Source: Bacteroides sp. (GTDB lineage: Bacteria > Bacteroidota > Bacteroidia > Bacteroidales > Muribaculaceae). Taken from it: DNA of 64,000 nucleotides. Within the stretch, counting starts at the first letter, position 1. Every line of letters starts with the position of its first letter. The translations under genes and the position numbers were made by a program. The stretch spans positions 1 through 64,000 of the forward strand of contig JAAVBC010000024.1 in assembly GCA_014803765.1 (NCBI GenBank), read 5' to 3'. The notes beneath the pieces were generated by a model, which did not search any database, had not been told where the DNA came from, and saw only the letters and a program-made list of their open reading frames with translations. This document shows positions 1 through 8,035 of the stretch, piece after piece.

Positions 1-68
1 ACACCACCAGTCTTGCCAAGTATAAACAGAACTAACTCTGTGAGTTTCTTGCTGTCGTAATTCGTCAT
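1..68 (-). CDS. Panacea/SocA-like (DUF4065) protein, N-terminal fragment cut by window edge
   Basis: On the minus strand an ATG at 68-66 opens a frame reading MTNYDSKKLTELVLFILGKT and then runs off the window. This start (short polar N-terminus, KL-x-ELVLFIL helix, then GKTGG) resembles the beginning of Panacea-domain proteins (DUF4065, related to the SocA antitoxin), which often act as antitoxins or in phage-linked modules. Only 22 residues are visible, so the family call rests on the N-terminal pattern alone. A promoter-like pair lies upstream at 157-129. The partner toxin, if any, would be outside the window. Confidence 0.5.
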   Translation of the reverse strand, partial: MTNYDSKKLTELVLFILGKTGG

Positions 69-128
69 GGGCTTATGTCCTTATGCTTATCTAACGCAGA
101 ATGCGCAATTGCAGTTTATCTCAAGCTG

Positions 129-157
129 CAAATATAATAATTTTTTTAAATTACAAA
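129..157 (-). promoter_or_regulatory. Bacteroidetes-type promoter for the edge gene
   Basis: Read on the minus strand, TTTG (157-154) is followed after 17 bases by TATATTTG (136-129). This fits the -33/-7 pattern of the Bacteroidetes vegetative sigma factor, with a slightly short spacer. It points to the gene that starts at 68. Confidence 0.4.
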
Positions 158-300
158 ATTTCCGGAATATGTGTAAAATATGTAGAGTCAACTGGCAAGT
201 GCAAAATTAACAGATTCTTCGAAAGAACTCAATTTTGGGGGTTGAAAAATTTATTTTTTTTCGCGGTCTTTTCATTAATTTGATATTGTACTTTATTTAG

Positions 301-453
301 TCCTTCCTGCGTAATTTGCCTGAAATCAGTGCCTTTTGGGAAGCATTCAAACGATGGTTGAGCCGTCATCCCGACCTCAGCATTGACGAAGCCATTCACC
401 GCTACCGCGATGAGCAGAAAGCTAAGCAACGTCGCATGGGGCTAAAAGATTAA
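301..453 (+). pseudogene. C-terminal remnant of an unrecognised protein
   Basis: Directly after an in-frame TAG (298-300) a 50-residue open stretch ends in TAA at 451-453. It looks like real coding sequence: LRNLPEISAFWEAFKRWLSR, then HPDLSIDEAIHRYRDE, then a basic tail ending RRMGLKD. There is no usable start codon and the AT-rich sequence just upstream does not look coding, so this is probably the tail of a gene whose body has been lost. A hairpin terminator follows at 460. The family was not recognised. Confidence 0.4.
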
Positions 454-459
454 TTCTAT

Positions 460-492
460 CTCCGAAAGATTGTATTTCCAGCTCTTTCGGAG
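460..492 (+). terminator. Hairpin after the coding remnant
   Basis: CTCCGAAAG (460-468) and CTTTCGGAG (484-492) form a perfect 9-bp stem with a 15-base loop, followed by an AT-rich stretch without a long T run. It fits a terminator left behind by the remnant gene. Confidence 0.5.
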
Positions 493-531
493 AATTTAAT
501 GTGAATTAGAGTCCTCATAGTTAGATATCTA

Positions 532-562
532 TTTGCAGACATTGAAAATTTAACTAACTTTG
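532..562 (+). promoter_or_regulatory. Bacteroidetes promoter for the zinc-ribbon gene
   Basis: TTTG at 532-535, 19 bases, then TAACTTTG at 555-562, a full match to the TTTG/TAnnTTTG consensus. Transcription would start near 569, giving a leader of about 90 bases before the ATG at 659. Confidence 0.7.
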
Positions 563-658
563 CACTCACAGACCGCATCGCAGAAGCCCCGGTCATGGGC
601 AATTCGGGAGGGTCGGCAGACATTTATAAGCTAATTGGAATAATAGGATAATATTTAT

Positions 659-781
659 ATGAATTGTAGATGTCCCGTATGTGGTGAATATTGCTATGGT
701 ACTACAAATTCCTTTTCCAGCGCTGGAATAAATACAGTGAACAAAGTAACAGATGGAATTGAGAATTTAAAAAACAAATAA
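659..781 (+). CDS. Zinc-ribbon protein, frame 0 part (40 residues)
   Basis: The frame starts at ATG 659 and ends at TAA 779-781. It begins MNCRCPVCGEYC, a cysteine-rich knuckle typical of zinc ribbons, and continues into a polar stretch ending GIENLKNK. The stop comes a few bases after an A_AAA_AAC heptamer in the zero frame (769-775). The -1 frame stays open from 763 through to the stop of the next gene at 1479 and encodes plausible protein (for example SPTSLIQGVGKAIIDSAS) well before the next ATG at 844. The two pieces therefore look like one gene of about 273 residues, with the first cysteine knuckle here and the second (CDKCG) in the downstream part. Alternatives are a frameshift mutation or a base miscalled in the A run. 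Confidence 0.6.
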   Translation: MNCRCPVCGEYCYGTTNSFSSAGINTVNKVTDGIENLKNK

Positions 782-813
782 TATCGCCTACGTCATTAAT
801 TCAAGGTGTAGGC
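769..813 (+). promoter_or_regulatory. Candidate -1 frameshift signal: slippery heptamer plus hairpin
   Basis: A_AAA_AAC (769-775) sits in the zero frame of the upstream reading frame. Ten bases later GCCTACGTC (786-794) pairs with GGTGTAGGC (805-813) in a 9-bp stem with two G-U pairs and a 10-base loop. This matches the layout of programmed -1 frameshift sites. The zero-frame stop TAA lies between heptamer and hairpin. The spacer is at the long end of the usual range, so ordinary frame loss remains possible. Confidence 0.45.
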
Positions 814-843
814 AAGGCCATTATTGATTCGGCATCAACTATA

Positions 844-1479
844 ATGAATTGGGATGCTTATTATAAGTTTGAATGCGATAAATGTGGAAATAAATGGATA
901 ATAAAAGAATCTGATGCACTGGATGAATCTGATCAGTATTATCATACCCGAGAGAATCATTTTGTTAAACAAAGGGGAGAGAGATTTCTGACGATTAATC
1001 CGGATGCCAACTGTGTTTACCCTATGGATTCCTCACTTACATTACTGAGATCAGTTCCGGAGGGAGTTATACTTCCTGATAACAAATTTGAAAAAGGTGA
1101 AATATACATAAGCCATCCAGCAGACAATAGTATATTTTTCCCGTCTACATCATATCGCTATGATGTAATGAAAGACGAACTTGATGATATTGAAAGCTAT
1201 GATGAGTATCATTCCGGGAGTTATGTATCACCAAGGAGGAGGCTGACAAAATGTAACGAGACCACTGAAGTGAAAAGAATAGCAACCATAACAATTAAAG
1301 GGGTTTATCAGTTGAATGGTCCGAAACCGTTCACTCGTGTTATTGAATGTTCCCCCTCCGAAACCGGATATTATTCTCAATTGATGGGAAGTAAATCCAA
1401 GCAGGCGCAATGGATTCAAGCGAATTTCCCGGGTGCAAATGTCGGCAAGGGATTTTCAATGAGTGTAAACATCAAGTAG
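844..1479 (+). CDS. Zinc-ribbon protein, -1 frame part
   Basis: If translated alone from ATG 844 this gives 211 residues; as the -1 frame continuation of the gene at 659 it would begin at codon 775 and add 234 residues. It starts close to a second cysteine pair (FECDKCGNKW, about residue 10), followed by an acidic, tyrosine-rich middle (residues 25-140) and a C-terminal beta-rich part with VKRIATITIKGVYQLNG. No signal peptide or membrane segment is visible. The function is not recognised; two CxxC knuckles suggest a zinc-bound accessory-region protein. A strong terminator follows at 1525. ATG 844 has no clear ribosome-binding site, which favours joined translation. Confidence 0.6.
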   Translation: MNWDAYYKFECDKCGNKWIIKESDALDESDQYYHTRENHFVKQRGERFLTINPDANCVYPMDSSLTLLRSVPEGVILPDNKFEKGEIYISHPADNSIFFPSTSYRYDVMKDELDDIESYDEYHSGSYVSPRRRLTKCNETTEVKRIATITIKGVYQLNGPKPFTRVIECSPSETGYYSQLMGSKSKQAQWIQANFPGANVGKGFSMSVNIK

Positions 1480-1524
1480 AGTCTAATATTTCGTCACTAT
1501 CTTTTAGTGATTTAACTATTGGAG

Positions 1525-1570
1525 GTGGTGACCTAACAGCGATTTTGGATGAGGTCGCCACATTTTTTTT
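1525..1570 (+). terminator. Rho-independent terminator of the zinc-ribbon gene
   Basis: GTGGTGACCT (1525-1534) pairs with AGGTCGCCAC (1552-1561), with one G-U pair, and is followed by eight T (1563-1570). The bases from here to 1749 contain no gene or structure I can support. Confidence 0.8.
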
Positions 1571-1749
1571 CATTCGATTATATTTAATGTCTGTTAAAGT
1601 TTACCTGGAAAAACCGGAGCAGACTGGGACAGCGCGCCGGAGGTCGTTGGAACACTTTTGATGCGTCGTAAGCATATGGTGACGCGCGTATTTATAGATT
1701 GATCGGGCGTAACTTCGCGGGCAAAAGATGTCTCTTTCTCATTCAATTC

Positions 1750-2910
1750 TTAATGGAGAAACTTCTGAGAGAGCCATTTGCGGACGGGAATGTCGTAGAC
1801 TTTTACACTCGCGTATGCAATGGCGATGGAGGCGATGAATATGCTGACAGCCACCCAGATATGTGTGCCTAACGGTGCGTCGGCGTGTTGTGCAGCCCAA
1901 TTCATCTGGACGTAGATCATCGGGTAATGGGTGATATAGAGAGGATATGAAATCTCGCCGAGGAATTTGCAGATGGCAGTCGTGTGTGTCCCTTTCAATT
2001 CGCTCCCGGCTCCGGCTGCCACAATTGCCGGATAAACCAGCAGAATTACGAATGCGCAGTAAACACCATTCATCCATTGATGCGTTTCGTCCCCGATGCA
2101 GGGTATCACGAGAGTCGCGGCTACAGCGAGAGAACACCATGTCATCCCTCCGCTTTTGATATTGATTCTCCACTTGCTCATCCGATATAGCAGAAGTCCG
2201 CCAAAGAAAGGATAGAGGAGGCGGCAGATACCGATATATATCTGGTCCGGGGTCAATCCGAATCCGCCGATCATTGTGTATTTCGCATACTCGCGCAAAG
2301 TCAGAAGTCCGGTGACATCAAGATTCAGAGCGAGGTCGATAGTAAGGAAGGCAGACAGGACTACGAAGACTGCAAGAAGGACTTTTCCGAATCTTCTGAC
2401 CAGCAGCGCGTAAAGGATATTAGCCACATATTCCCACATCAACGACCACTGAGCGCCATTTAGAGAATTAATCTCCTGCCAACCCCGGATATCCATTGAA
2501 GGGGGAGTCGGAAACATAATGCAGCCGAGAATCATTATCAGAAATAGTTTCCACCATGGAGTCTGCATCACGAGTTCAAAACCCGGGGCTGCCCCGAAAT
2601 AAAACCAGAACGCGCCGATAAGAGTGCCGAGCACGACCATCGGTTGCAGGCGAATCAGTCGGCGTTTAAAGAAATCCCAGGTCGTCATCCGATGCCAGCG
2701 GTCGTCGTATGCGTAGCCGATTACGAATCCCGAAAGGACGAAAAAGAAATCGACGGCGAGATAACCGTGATTGAGAATCTGATCGCGTGGAGATGAAGAA
2801 TAAGTCTCAAAGAGGTGGAATGCCACGACTATGATAGCCGCGACTCCGCGCAGCCCGTCGAGTATTTCAAATCTCGGTTTGGAGGATAGGGGATAGTAGG
2901 GAGAAGTCAT
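1750..2910 (-). CDS. Acyltransferase family 3 membrane protein (OafA/YrhL-like)
   Basis: A 386-residue polytopic membrane protein of the Acyl_transf_3 family (PF01757), which transfers acetyl or other acyl groups to sugars of surface polysaccharides or lipids. The family signature is clear: EILDGLRGVAAIIVVAFH near residues 16-32, with the conserved Arg21 and His32 proposed to act in catalysis, then VDFFFVLSGFVIGY in the second membrane segment and the basic FFKRRLIRLQP loop. About ten hydrophobic segments follow. It has no linked glycosyltransferases, so the acceptor cannot be read from context. It is divergent from the AraC-HD gene, and the 100 bases between them hold promoter-like elements for both. 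Confidence 0.9.
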   Translation of the reverse strand: MTSPYYPLSSKPRFEILDGLRGVAAIIVVAFHLFETYSSSPRDQILNHGYLAVDFFFVLSGFVIGYAYDDRWHRMTTWDFFKRRLIRLQPMVVLGTLIGAFWFYFGAAPGFELVMQTPWWKLFLIMILGCIMFPTPPSMDIRGWQEINSLNGAQWSLMWEYVANILYALLVRRFGKVLLAVFVVLSAFLTIDLALNLDVTGLLTLREYAKYTMIGGFGLTPDQIYIGICRLLYPFFGGLLLYRMSKWRINIKSGGMTWCSLAVAATLVIPCIGDETHQWMNGVYCAFVILLVYPAIVAAGAGSELKGTHTTAICKFLGEISYPLYITHYPMIYVQMNWAAQHADAPLGTHIWVAVSIFIASIAIAYASVKVYDIPVRKWLSQKFLH

Positions 2911-2995
2911 ATTTCGGATAATCGTTTATAGGGTCAGTATATTCTGCAAATTTACTTACTTCGCTGCAAAATTACGCCTGAAATATTACACATTG

Positions 2996-3030
2996 TTTGC
3001 CTAAAATTTAAAATAATTGCACTATATTTG
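2996..3030 (+). promoter_or_regulatory. Promoter of the AraC-HD gene
   Basis: TTTG at 2996-2999 and TATATTTG at 3023-3030, separated by 23 bases. The -7 box is a full consensus match. Transcription would begin only about 5-7 bases further on, which collides with the start of the coding frame (see the gene). Confidence 0.5.
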
Positions 3031-3034
3031 CATT

Positions 3035-4486
3035 GTGAATTCCGCTTCATTTAAATATGATGATGTATGCGTCCCTCCCGAGCGTCAGGTCGGGAAAGAC
3101 TCTCATCCCCAATGGGAGTTATCCTATATCCTTCTCGGAAAAGGGGAGCGGGAAATCGGGGATTGCCGTGTGGAGATGGAGGAGGGAGAGGTGGTCCTTA
3201 TTCCTCCTGATATTCCGCATGTCTGGATGTTTGATCCTGCACACACCGATAAAGAGGGTAACATTGCCAATATAAGTGTCTTTTTTGAATCGAAGATGCT
3301 GATGCGGATAGGCACCCTCTTTCCGGAGTATGAGGATGTGATAACGACTATCATGGAGCAGCGGGAAGCAATCAGCTACACAGGTGAGTCCCTTCTCCGG
3401 ATAAGATCCCTGCTGACAGAGATGAGGAATCTGACGGCGACGGGGAGACTCCCGATATTTCTTGAGTTACTTAGGGCCCTATCTCTGACTGACACGTGTG
3501 TGTCTGCCGGAAGCATTGACCATGCCGACAAGATAGAGCGTCGCTATGAGAAAATCCGGGTCTATTGCAGGTGTAACTATGCAAGGAATATATCGCTTGA
3601 AGAGGTGGCTCTGCATGTTGGAATGAATAAATCTGCGTTCTGCACATTCATGCGCCGTTATGCCGGAATGAGTTTCACGGAGTTGCTCAATAGCGTTCGC
3701 CTGCGTAAAGCCTCAGAGCTGCTCCTTGACACAGATCGCACGATCGCCTCCATAGCATACGATGTAGGATATTCAAATGTAGCATATTTTAATCGGTTAT
3801 TCAAAAAGAAATATAAACAGACACCCGGACAGATGCGTAAAAATATAGTAAGCCCCGAGATTCGGAGATATGTAGAGGAGCAGATTATTCCGCGTTATGA
3901 GGCATTTGATAAAGCTCATCAGGCAGATCATGTGGAGATGGTGATTAATCAGAGTCTACGTCTTGCTGACCTGAATCCGGGGATAGACAGGGATATGGCA
4001 TACGTTGTAGCTGCGTTTCATGATCTCGGACTTATCAACGGGAGGGAGAATCATCATATCGATTCTCGGAAGATTCTTGAATCAGATGAATTTTTGAAAT
4101 CGAGATTCAGCGAATCTCAGATAAGGATTATGGGAGAGGCGGTGGAAGATCATCGGGCGTCGAAAGGGAGTCGTCCGCGCAATGACTATGGGTTGATTGT
4201 AGCGGAAGCCGACCGCTTCATAGACTGCGATACGATTCTTCGACGCACAATCCAGTATGGGCTTCGTAACTATCCGGAGCTGGATAAGCCACGGCAATTT
4301 CAACGTGCCTTAGATCATTTGAAAGCGAAATATGGCAGAGGGGGATATCTTAAAATATGGATGCCCGGCAGCGAAAATGAATCGCGTCTGGAAGCCCTGC
4401 GACAGATAATCGACAATTCTTCTCTGCTGCAAGAGAAGTTAGAGCGCATATATGAAGAAGAATCGGAGGCAAACCAAGAAATTTAA
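3035..4486 (+). CDS. AraC-family regulator with N-terminal cupin and C-terminal HD domain
   Basis: About 483 residues from GTG 3035. Three parts are visible. Residues about 20-100 are a cupin-like sensor (HPQWELSYILLGKGER, then VVLIPPDIPHVW). Residues about 190-275 are an AraC double helix-turn-helix (ISLEEVALHVGMNKSAF, then IASIAYDVGYSNVAYFNRLF), which binds DNA. The last 200 residues carry an HD-type phosphohydrolase motif (ADHVEMVI, AAFHDLGLIN, EDHRAS), so sensing, DNA binding and a possible metal-dependent hydrolase sit in one chain. A TTG at 3017 is in frame but inside the promoter box. GTG 3035 would make the message almost leaderless; the next in-frame ATG would delete most of the cupin. 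The deacylase gene follows after 21 bases and is probably co-transcribed. Confidence 0.8.
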   Translation: MNSASFKYDDVCVPPERQVGKDSHPQWELSYILLGKGEREIGDCRVEMEEGEVVLIPPDIPHVWMFDPAHTDKEGNIANISVFFESKMLMRIGTLFPEYEDVITTIMEQREAISYTGESLLRIRSLLTEMRNLTATGRLPIFLELLRALSLTDTCVSAGSIDHADKIERRYEKIRVYCRCNYARNISLEEVALHVGMNKSAFCTFMRRYAGMSFTELLNSVRLRKASELLLDTDRTIASIAYDVGYSNVAYFNRLFKKKYKQTPGQMRKNIVSPEIRRYVEEQIIPRYEAFDKAHQADHVEMVINQSLRLADLNPGIDRDMAYVVAAFHDLGLINGRENHHIDSRKILESDEFLKSRFSESQIRIMGEAVEDHRASKGSRPRNDYGLIVAEADRFIDCDTILRRTIQYGLRNYPELDKPRQFQRALDHLKAKYGRGGYLKIWMPGSENESRLEALRQIIDNSSLLQEKLERIYEEESEANQEI

Positions 4487-4507
4487 TAGATTATAAGATT
4501 ATAGGAA

Positions 4508-5053
4508 ATGGGATTTTATACGAGTGAAATTTTGAGCGGCGCACCGGCTGAGTTTAAGTCGGAGACGCAGAAGTTGATTTATGGTGAGCTGGAGAAGGCT
4601 GGTGTTGATTATACCCGCATTGAAAGCGATCCGGGAATATCTATGGATGATTGCCTGAATATTGATAAGGCTTTCGGAATTGAGACTGTGAAGACGATTT
4701 TGTTGACTAATCGCCAGAAAAATAAATTCTGGCTTTATGTAACTCATGCCCGCAAACCTTTTATCACCAAGGAATTCGGAGCGTCGCTTGGAATTCCCCG
4801 TGTTTCCTTCGCAGATGAGGGATTGATGATGGAAATACTCGGCACGCCCCATGGGGCTGCTACACCCTTCGGACTCTTGCGCGAGGAGGCAAAGGATGTG
4901 ACATTCGTAATGGATAAGGATGTGGCAGCGCGAGATAAGATAGTGCTGACCGACGGGGATGCCTGCGGATTCATCGCTATTTCGAATAAGGATCTCTTTA
5001 AGCTGTTAGGGAGAGAACCTATTCTAATAGAAAATCCTGCGGAAATGATATAG
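4508..5053 (+). CDS. YbaK/ProX-type aminoacyl-tRNA deacylase
   Basis: 181 residues, a free-standing editing domain of the YbaK/PrdX (prolyl-tRNA synthetase associated domain) family. Members hydrolyse mischarged tRNAs such as Ala-tRNA(Pro) in the cytosol, correcting errors of prolyl-tRNA synthetase. Visible signatures are ETVKTILLTNRQ with Lys62 in the position of the family's catalytic lysine, HARKPFITKEFGASLGIPR, and GAATPFGLL near residue 118. No membrane segment is present. It follows the AraC-HD gene closely and ends at a strong shared terminator. The exact tRNA cleaved cannot be told from sequence. Confidence 0.88.
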   Translation: MGFYTSEILSGAPAEFKSETQKLIYGELEKAGVDYTRIESDPGISMDDCLNIDKAFGIETVKTILLTNRQKNKFWLYVTHARKPFITKEFGASLGIPRVSFADEGLMMEILGTPHGAATPFGLLREEAKDVTFVMDKDVAARDKIVLTDGDACGFIAISNKDLFKLLGREPILIENPAEMI

Positions 5054-5114
5054 GCAGAAGCCATAAGTAAGTAATATATACACATTAATTTTCATTACTT
5101 ACTTAACAATCAAA

Positions 5115-5174
5115 TAAAATATCGCCTGCACTCCAAGAGTTAAACAAAACTATTGGAGTGCAGGCGATATTTTA
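5115..5174. terminator. Bidirectional terminator between the deacylase and carbonic anhydrase genes
   Basis: A 22-bp perfect inverted repeat (5115-5136 with 5153-5174) with core CGCCTGCACTCCAA and a 16-base loop. It is flanked by A and T tracts on both sides and lies between convergent genes, so it can stop transcription from either direction. Confidence 0.9.
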
Positions 5175-5185
5175 TAATGATTGAT

Positions 5186-5731
5186 TTAATCAAGGGAATG
5201 GAGTTCGCCGGTGTAGGAATCCATGACGAAGCCTTGCACGTTAACGCCGGTCGGAGGCATAAGAGGATGGCGGGCAATGAGATCGACTGTCTCGCGTACG
5301 GCAGCGTCAGTGTCATCAAAACCATGTAGCCATTCCTTGAGGTTTATGCCGCAATGTTCCATAAGAGTGATGTGCTCTTGAGGGACGCCACGTTCGCGCA
5401 TCAGATGGAGCATTTCGTTGGCATCCATGCCCTGCACCCCACACCCGGTGTGTCCGATTACCATAATTTCATTCACCCCCAATTCATAGACAGCTACCAG
5501 AAGGGAACGCATGGTGGAGTCGAATGGATTCACAATAGTTGCTCCGGCATTTTTGATAATCTTCACATCGCCGTTCTTCAGACCCAGAGCGGCAGGGAGA
5601 AGTTCGATAAGGCGCGTATCCATGCAGGTGACGATAGCAATCTTCTTATCAGGGAATTTGCTCGTCACATATTGTTCGAATCGCCGCTCCTCGACGAAAC
5701 GCTTATTGAAGTCTTTGATTTCCTGTATCAT
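5186..5731 (-). CDS. Beta-class carbonic anhydrase
   Basis: 181 residues. It interconverts CO2 and bicarbonate in the cytosol. The zinc site of the beta class is complete: Cys36 with the Asp38-Arg40 pair (CMDTRL), and His94 with Cys97 (GHTGCG). The short length and the CMDTRL form fit the small YtiB-like clade common in Firmicutes and Bacteroidetes. It is the last gene of a minus-strand run that begins with the M16 protease at 10291; 49 bases separate it from the flippase. Transcription ends at the shared hairpin at 5115. Confidence 0.92.
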   Translation of the reverse strand: MIQEIKDFNKRFVEERRFEQYVTSKFPDKKIAIVTCMDTRLIELLPAALGLKNGDVKIIKNAGATIVNPFDSTMRSLLVAVYELGVNEIMVIGHTGCGVQGMDANEMLHLMRERGVPQEHITLMEHCGINLKEWLHGFDDTDAAVRETVDLIARHPLMPPTGVNVQGFVMDSYTGELHSLD

Positions 5732-5780
5732 AATATTCTAAGGTTTTGAAGTGTAGATTAAAAATCGCTGATATAGCAGC

Positions 5781-7265
5781 TCACGCTTTCTTACGGAATC
5801 GCCCGAACAGATAGCCTGCAGCCTCATCAAGTTCCGGAAGCCGGATGATGCGGGCGGCTGCAATATAAGTGATGCACGCTATAAAAGAGCGGATGAAGAG
5901 GTCAAGTCCGGCGGAGAGACGGATTGAAGGTATAAAAGAGTTTGGAGCGGGGAGAATTGCCGAGATAAGAATAGTTGCCGCTGCCATCAGCACTGTAAGG
6001 AGGAGGAAGGGGAGAACGGGGCGCAAGAGCGCACCGACAGAGAGTCGGAGAGGTTTTGACGTGACAGGAATCAGGATTATCCACGTCAGCACAGAGGCTA
6101 CCCCCTGACCGATGATAAGGAGGGTGAGATTATGGAAAAACACTGTGGCAGCAATTGCCAGAAAAATCATAGCGTCCTTAATAAACTCACTCCGGAAGAT
6201 AGACCGTGCCATCCCCATGGCAAGCAGATAATTAGAAAAAAGACTTATATAGACAATAAAAATTCCTCTTGCGGAAAGAATCTGAAAAAGAGGTATTGCC
6301 GCATCCCATTTATCAGCGAAAAGAAGATGGAAGAGGGGTTCGGCGATGAGCACGAGCAGTATCATCGAGGGGAGGAGGATGAAGCTCGTAAAGCGCAGTG
6401 TCTTTTCAAGATAGCGATCGAAGTCCGATTTTGAATCCTGCACTTTCGATAGCAGCGGCACGAAACTCCCCGTCAGAATCTGAGAGATTGAAGCAGACCC
6501 CATCTTAGCCCACTTGTCAGCCTGGGTATAGACGCCAAGCACTGCGGGAGGATAAAAAATACCGATTACGAAATTATAAACATTAAGCGAAATAGTGTTA
6601 AGCATAGAAGAAGAAAGCACACTCATCCCGACAGCGCGCACTTTTCTGAGCGACCGGCGGCTGAATACCCATGCAGGATGCCAATCCGAAGTAAGCCAGA
6701 GTATGCCGGTCTTCACGAAAGCCATAACGACAGTCTGCCAGACGAGCGCCCATGCTCCGTAACCTTCCAAAGCCGACCAGATTCCGGCTATTCCTCCGGC
6801 GATAAGAGCGATAGTGTTGCTGACGGCTATCATCTTCACGTTCATCTCCTTCATGAGTCGGTTGACTTGCACTATTGCCAATCCATTGATAACGAAGCTG
6901 AGAAACATCACTTTCGATAACGGAATCAGCTCCTGCTGATTCTGAAAAATACGAGCAATCAAGGGAGCTCCAAGAAAGAGTAAGGCATAAAGAAGCAGGC
7001 TGACGATGGTGTTAAACCAGAACACTGTCGAATAATCCTTTTGAGTGGGATTCTTTTCGCGCAATAAGGCAGCTCCGAAGCCGGAATCAACGAGGATAGT
7101 GGCGAAAGCCTGAAAAATCAGCAGAACTCCGACAAGACCGAACTCCTTACGGGAAAGGATATTCGCGAGTACGACTCCGACGAGGGCATAGATCAATTGC
7201 GTCAGCAATCGATCTATCGTATTCCATTTCAATGTTCGGGCAGTCTGAAGTTTTAAAGGTGGCAT
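5781..7265 (-). CDS. Polysaccharide flippase (MOP/WzxC-like)
   Basis: 494 residues with about 12-14 hydrophobic segments and the N-terminal pattern KWNTIDRLLTQLIYALVGVV, then RKEFGLVGVLLIFQAF and DSGFGAALLRE. This is typical of the Polysacc_synt_3/WzxC branch of MOP exporters, which flip lipid-linked saccharides across the inner membrane for capsule or O-antigen assembly. No glycosyltransferases are adjacent, so its cargo is unknown and it may be a lone translocase serving a distant locus. It lies 20 bases after the GIN-domain gene in the same minus-strand series. Confidence 0.88.
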   Translation of the reverse strand: MPPLKLQTARTLKWNTIDRLLTQLIYALVGVVLANILSRKEFGLVGVLLIFQAFATILVDSGFGAALLREKNPTQKDYSTVFWFNTIVSLLLYALLFLGAPLIARIFQNQQELIPLSKVMFLSFVINGLAIVQVNRLMKEMNVKMIAVSNTIALIAGGIAGIWSALEGYGAWALVWQTVVMAFVKTGILWLTSDWHPAWVFSRRSLRKVRAVGMSVLSSSMLNTISLNVYNFVIGIFYPPAVLGVYTQADKWAKMGSASISQILTGSFVPLLSKVQDSKSDFDRYLEKTLRFTSFILLPSMILLVLIAEPLFHLLFADKWDAAIPLFQILSARGIFIVYISLFSNYLLAMGMARSIFRSEFIKDAMIFLAIAATVFFHNLTLLIIGQGVASVLTWIILIPVTSKPLRLSVGALLRPVLPFLLLTVLMAAATILISAILPAPNSFIPSIRLSAGLDLFIRSFIACITYIAAARIIRLPELDEAAGYLFGRFRKKA

Positions 7266-7285
7266 AAAAGTAGATTAGCCTGAAA

Positions 7286-8014
7286 TTAGTCGAGAGGAAT
7301 CAATTTTCCTCCTCCGCGATGTTTAATGACGGGGTTGCCGGGATAGAGAACTCTCGTTGAGCCGAGTCCTTTGACCACTAAAGATTCAAGATTCGGACAA
7401 TATATCGCTCCTCCCCCGAATATCTTGCAGACGAGTTTCTTTGCAAAAAGATTCTCGGCATTGATTGTGCCTGTGCCGGTGATTCTGAAAATAGCATCCT
7501 GACATTCACCCTGCATGATGATAGTGCCGCGTCCGGCAGTCGATTTAGCTTCGACATGGTCAGCCTTAATAAGATTAAGATTAATCATGCCATTTCCAAT
7601 AAGAGAAGCCTCGAAGTTCTTTACATCACCCGTATGCTCGACAGTGACGTTGAAATCCGAGTAATTCGCCACTTTTTCCAAGCGATTCGAGTAGACATGT
7701 ATTGTCGGCAGATCAGTCTTTCCGACATCCTCCGTAGTGACCTGAATTGTCAGAGTCCCGTCATTGTTAGTGAAGATAAATGCATCCTCAAAATCCTTGG
7801 GGGCATTATATGTGATTTTCGCGATTGAATCCGGGGAGGTATTATAGAACACGTTGACATTATCCTGAATACGCAGGGAAGTGAACTGCTTTGTAGGAAA
7901 ACTATAAGTTTCAATCTTATCTGCAGCTGCGGCATTAAAGAATCCTGTGATGACTAATGTCATTACGAGGAGAGAGAGGAGGGGAGTGCGTAATATGAAA
8001 AATTTAGTCGTCAT
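7286..8014 (-). CDS. Exported GIN-domain (DUF2807) protein
   Basis: 242 residues with a signal peptide (MTTKFFILRTPLLSLLVMTL to about FFNAAAA, cleaved near residue 31). The mature part is a beta-helix-like GIN domain: repeated short strands such as SLRIQDNVNVFYN, LTIQVTTEDVG, VEAKSTAGRGTIIM and IFGGGAIYCPNL. DUF2807 proteins are abundant in Bacteroidetes, are exported to the periplasm or surface, and have no established enzymatic role. It sits 21 bases downstream of dusB and 20 bases upstream of the flippase, so it is probably part of one transcript. Confidence 0.85.
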   Translation of the reverse strand: MTTKFFILRTPLLSLLVMTLVITGFFNAAAADKIETYSFPTKQFTSLRIQDNVNVFYNTSPDSIAKITYNAPKDFEDAFIFTNNDGTLTIQVTTEDVGKTDLPTIHVYSNRLEKVANYSDFNVTVEHTGDVKNFEASLIGNGMINLNLIKADHVEAKSTAGRGTIIMQGECQDAIFRITGTGTINAENLFAKKLVCKIFGGGAIYCPNLESLVVKGLGSTRVLYPGNPVIKHRGGGKLIPLD

Positions 8015-8035
8015 AGTATAGTGGAATTTCTTTAT

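Noticed and set aside
1739-2173. A 144-residue frame inside the acyltransferase gene
   Set aside because: It is antisense or shifted to a well-supported membrane acyltransferase and its arginine-rich peptide has no recognisable features.
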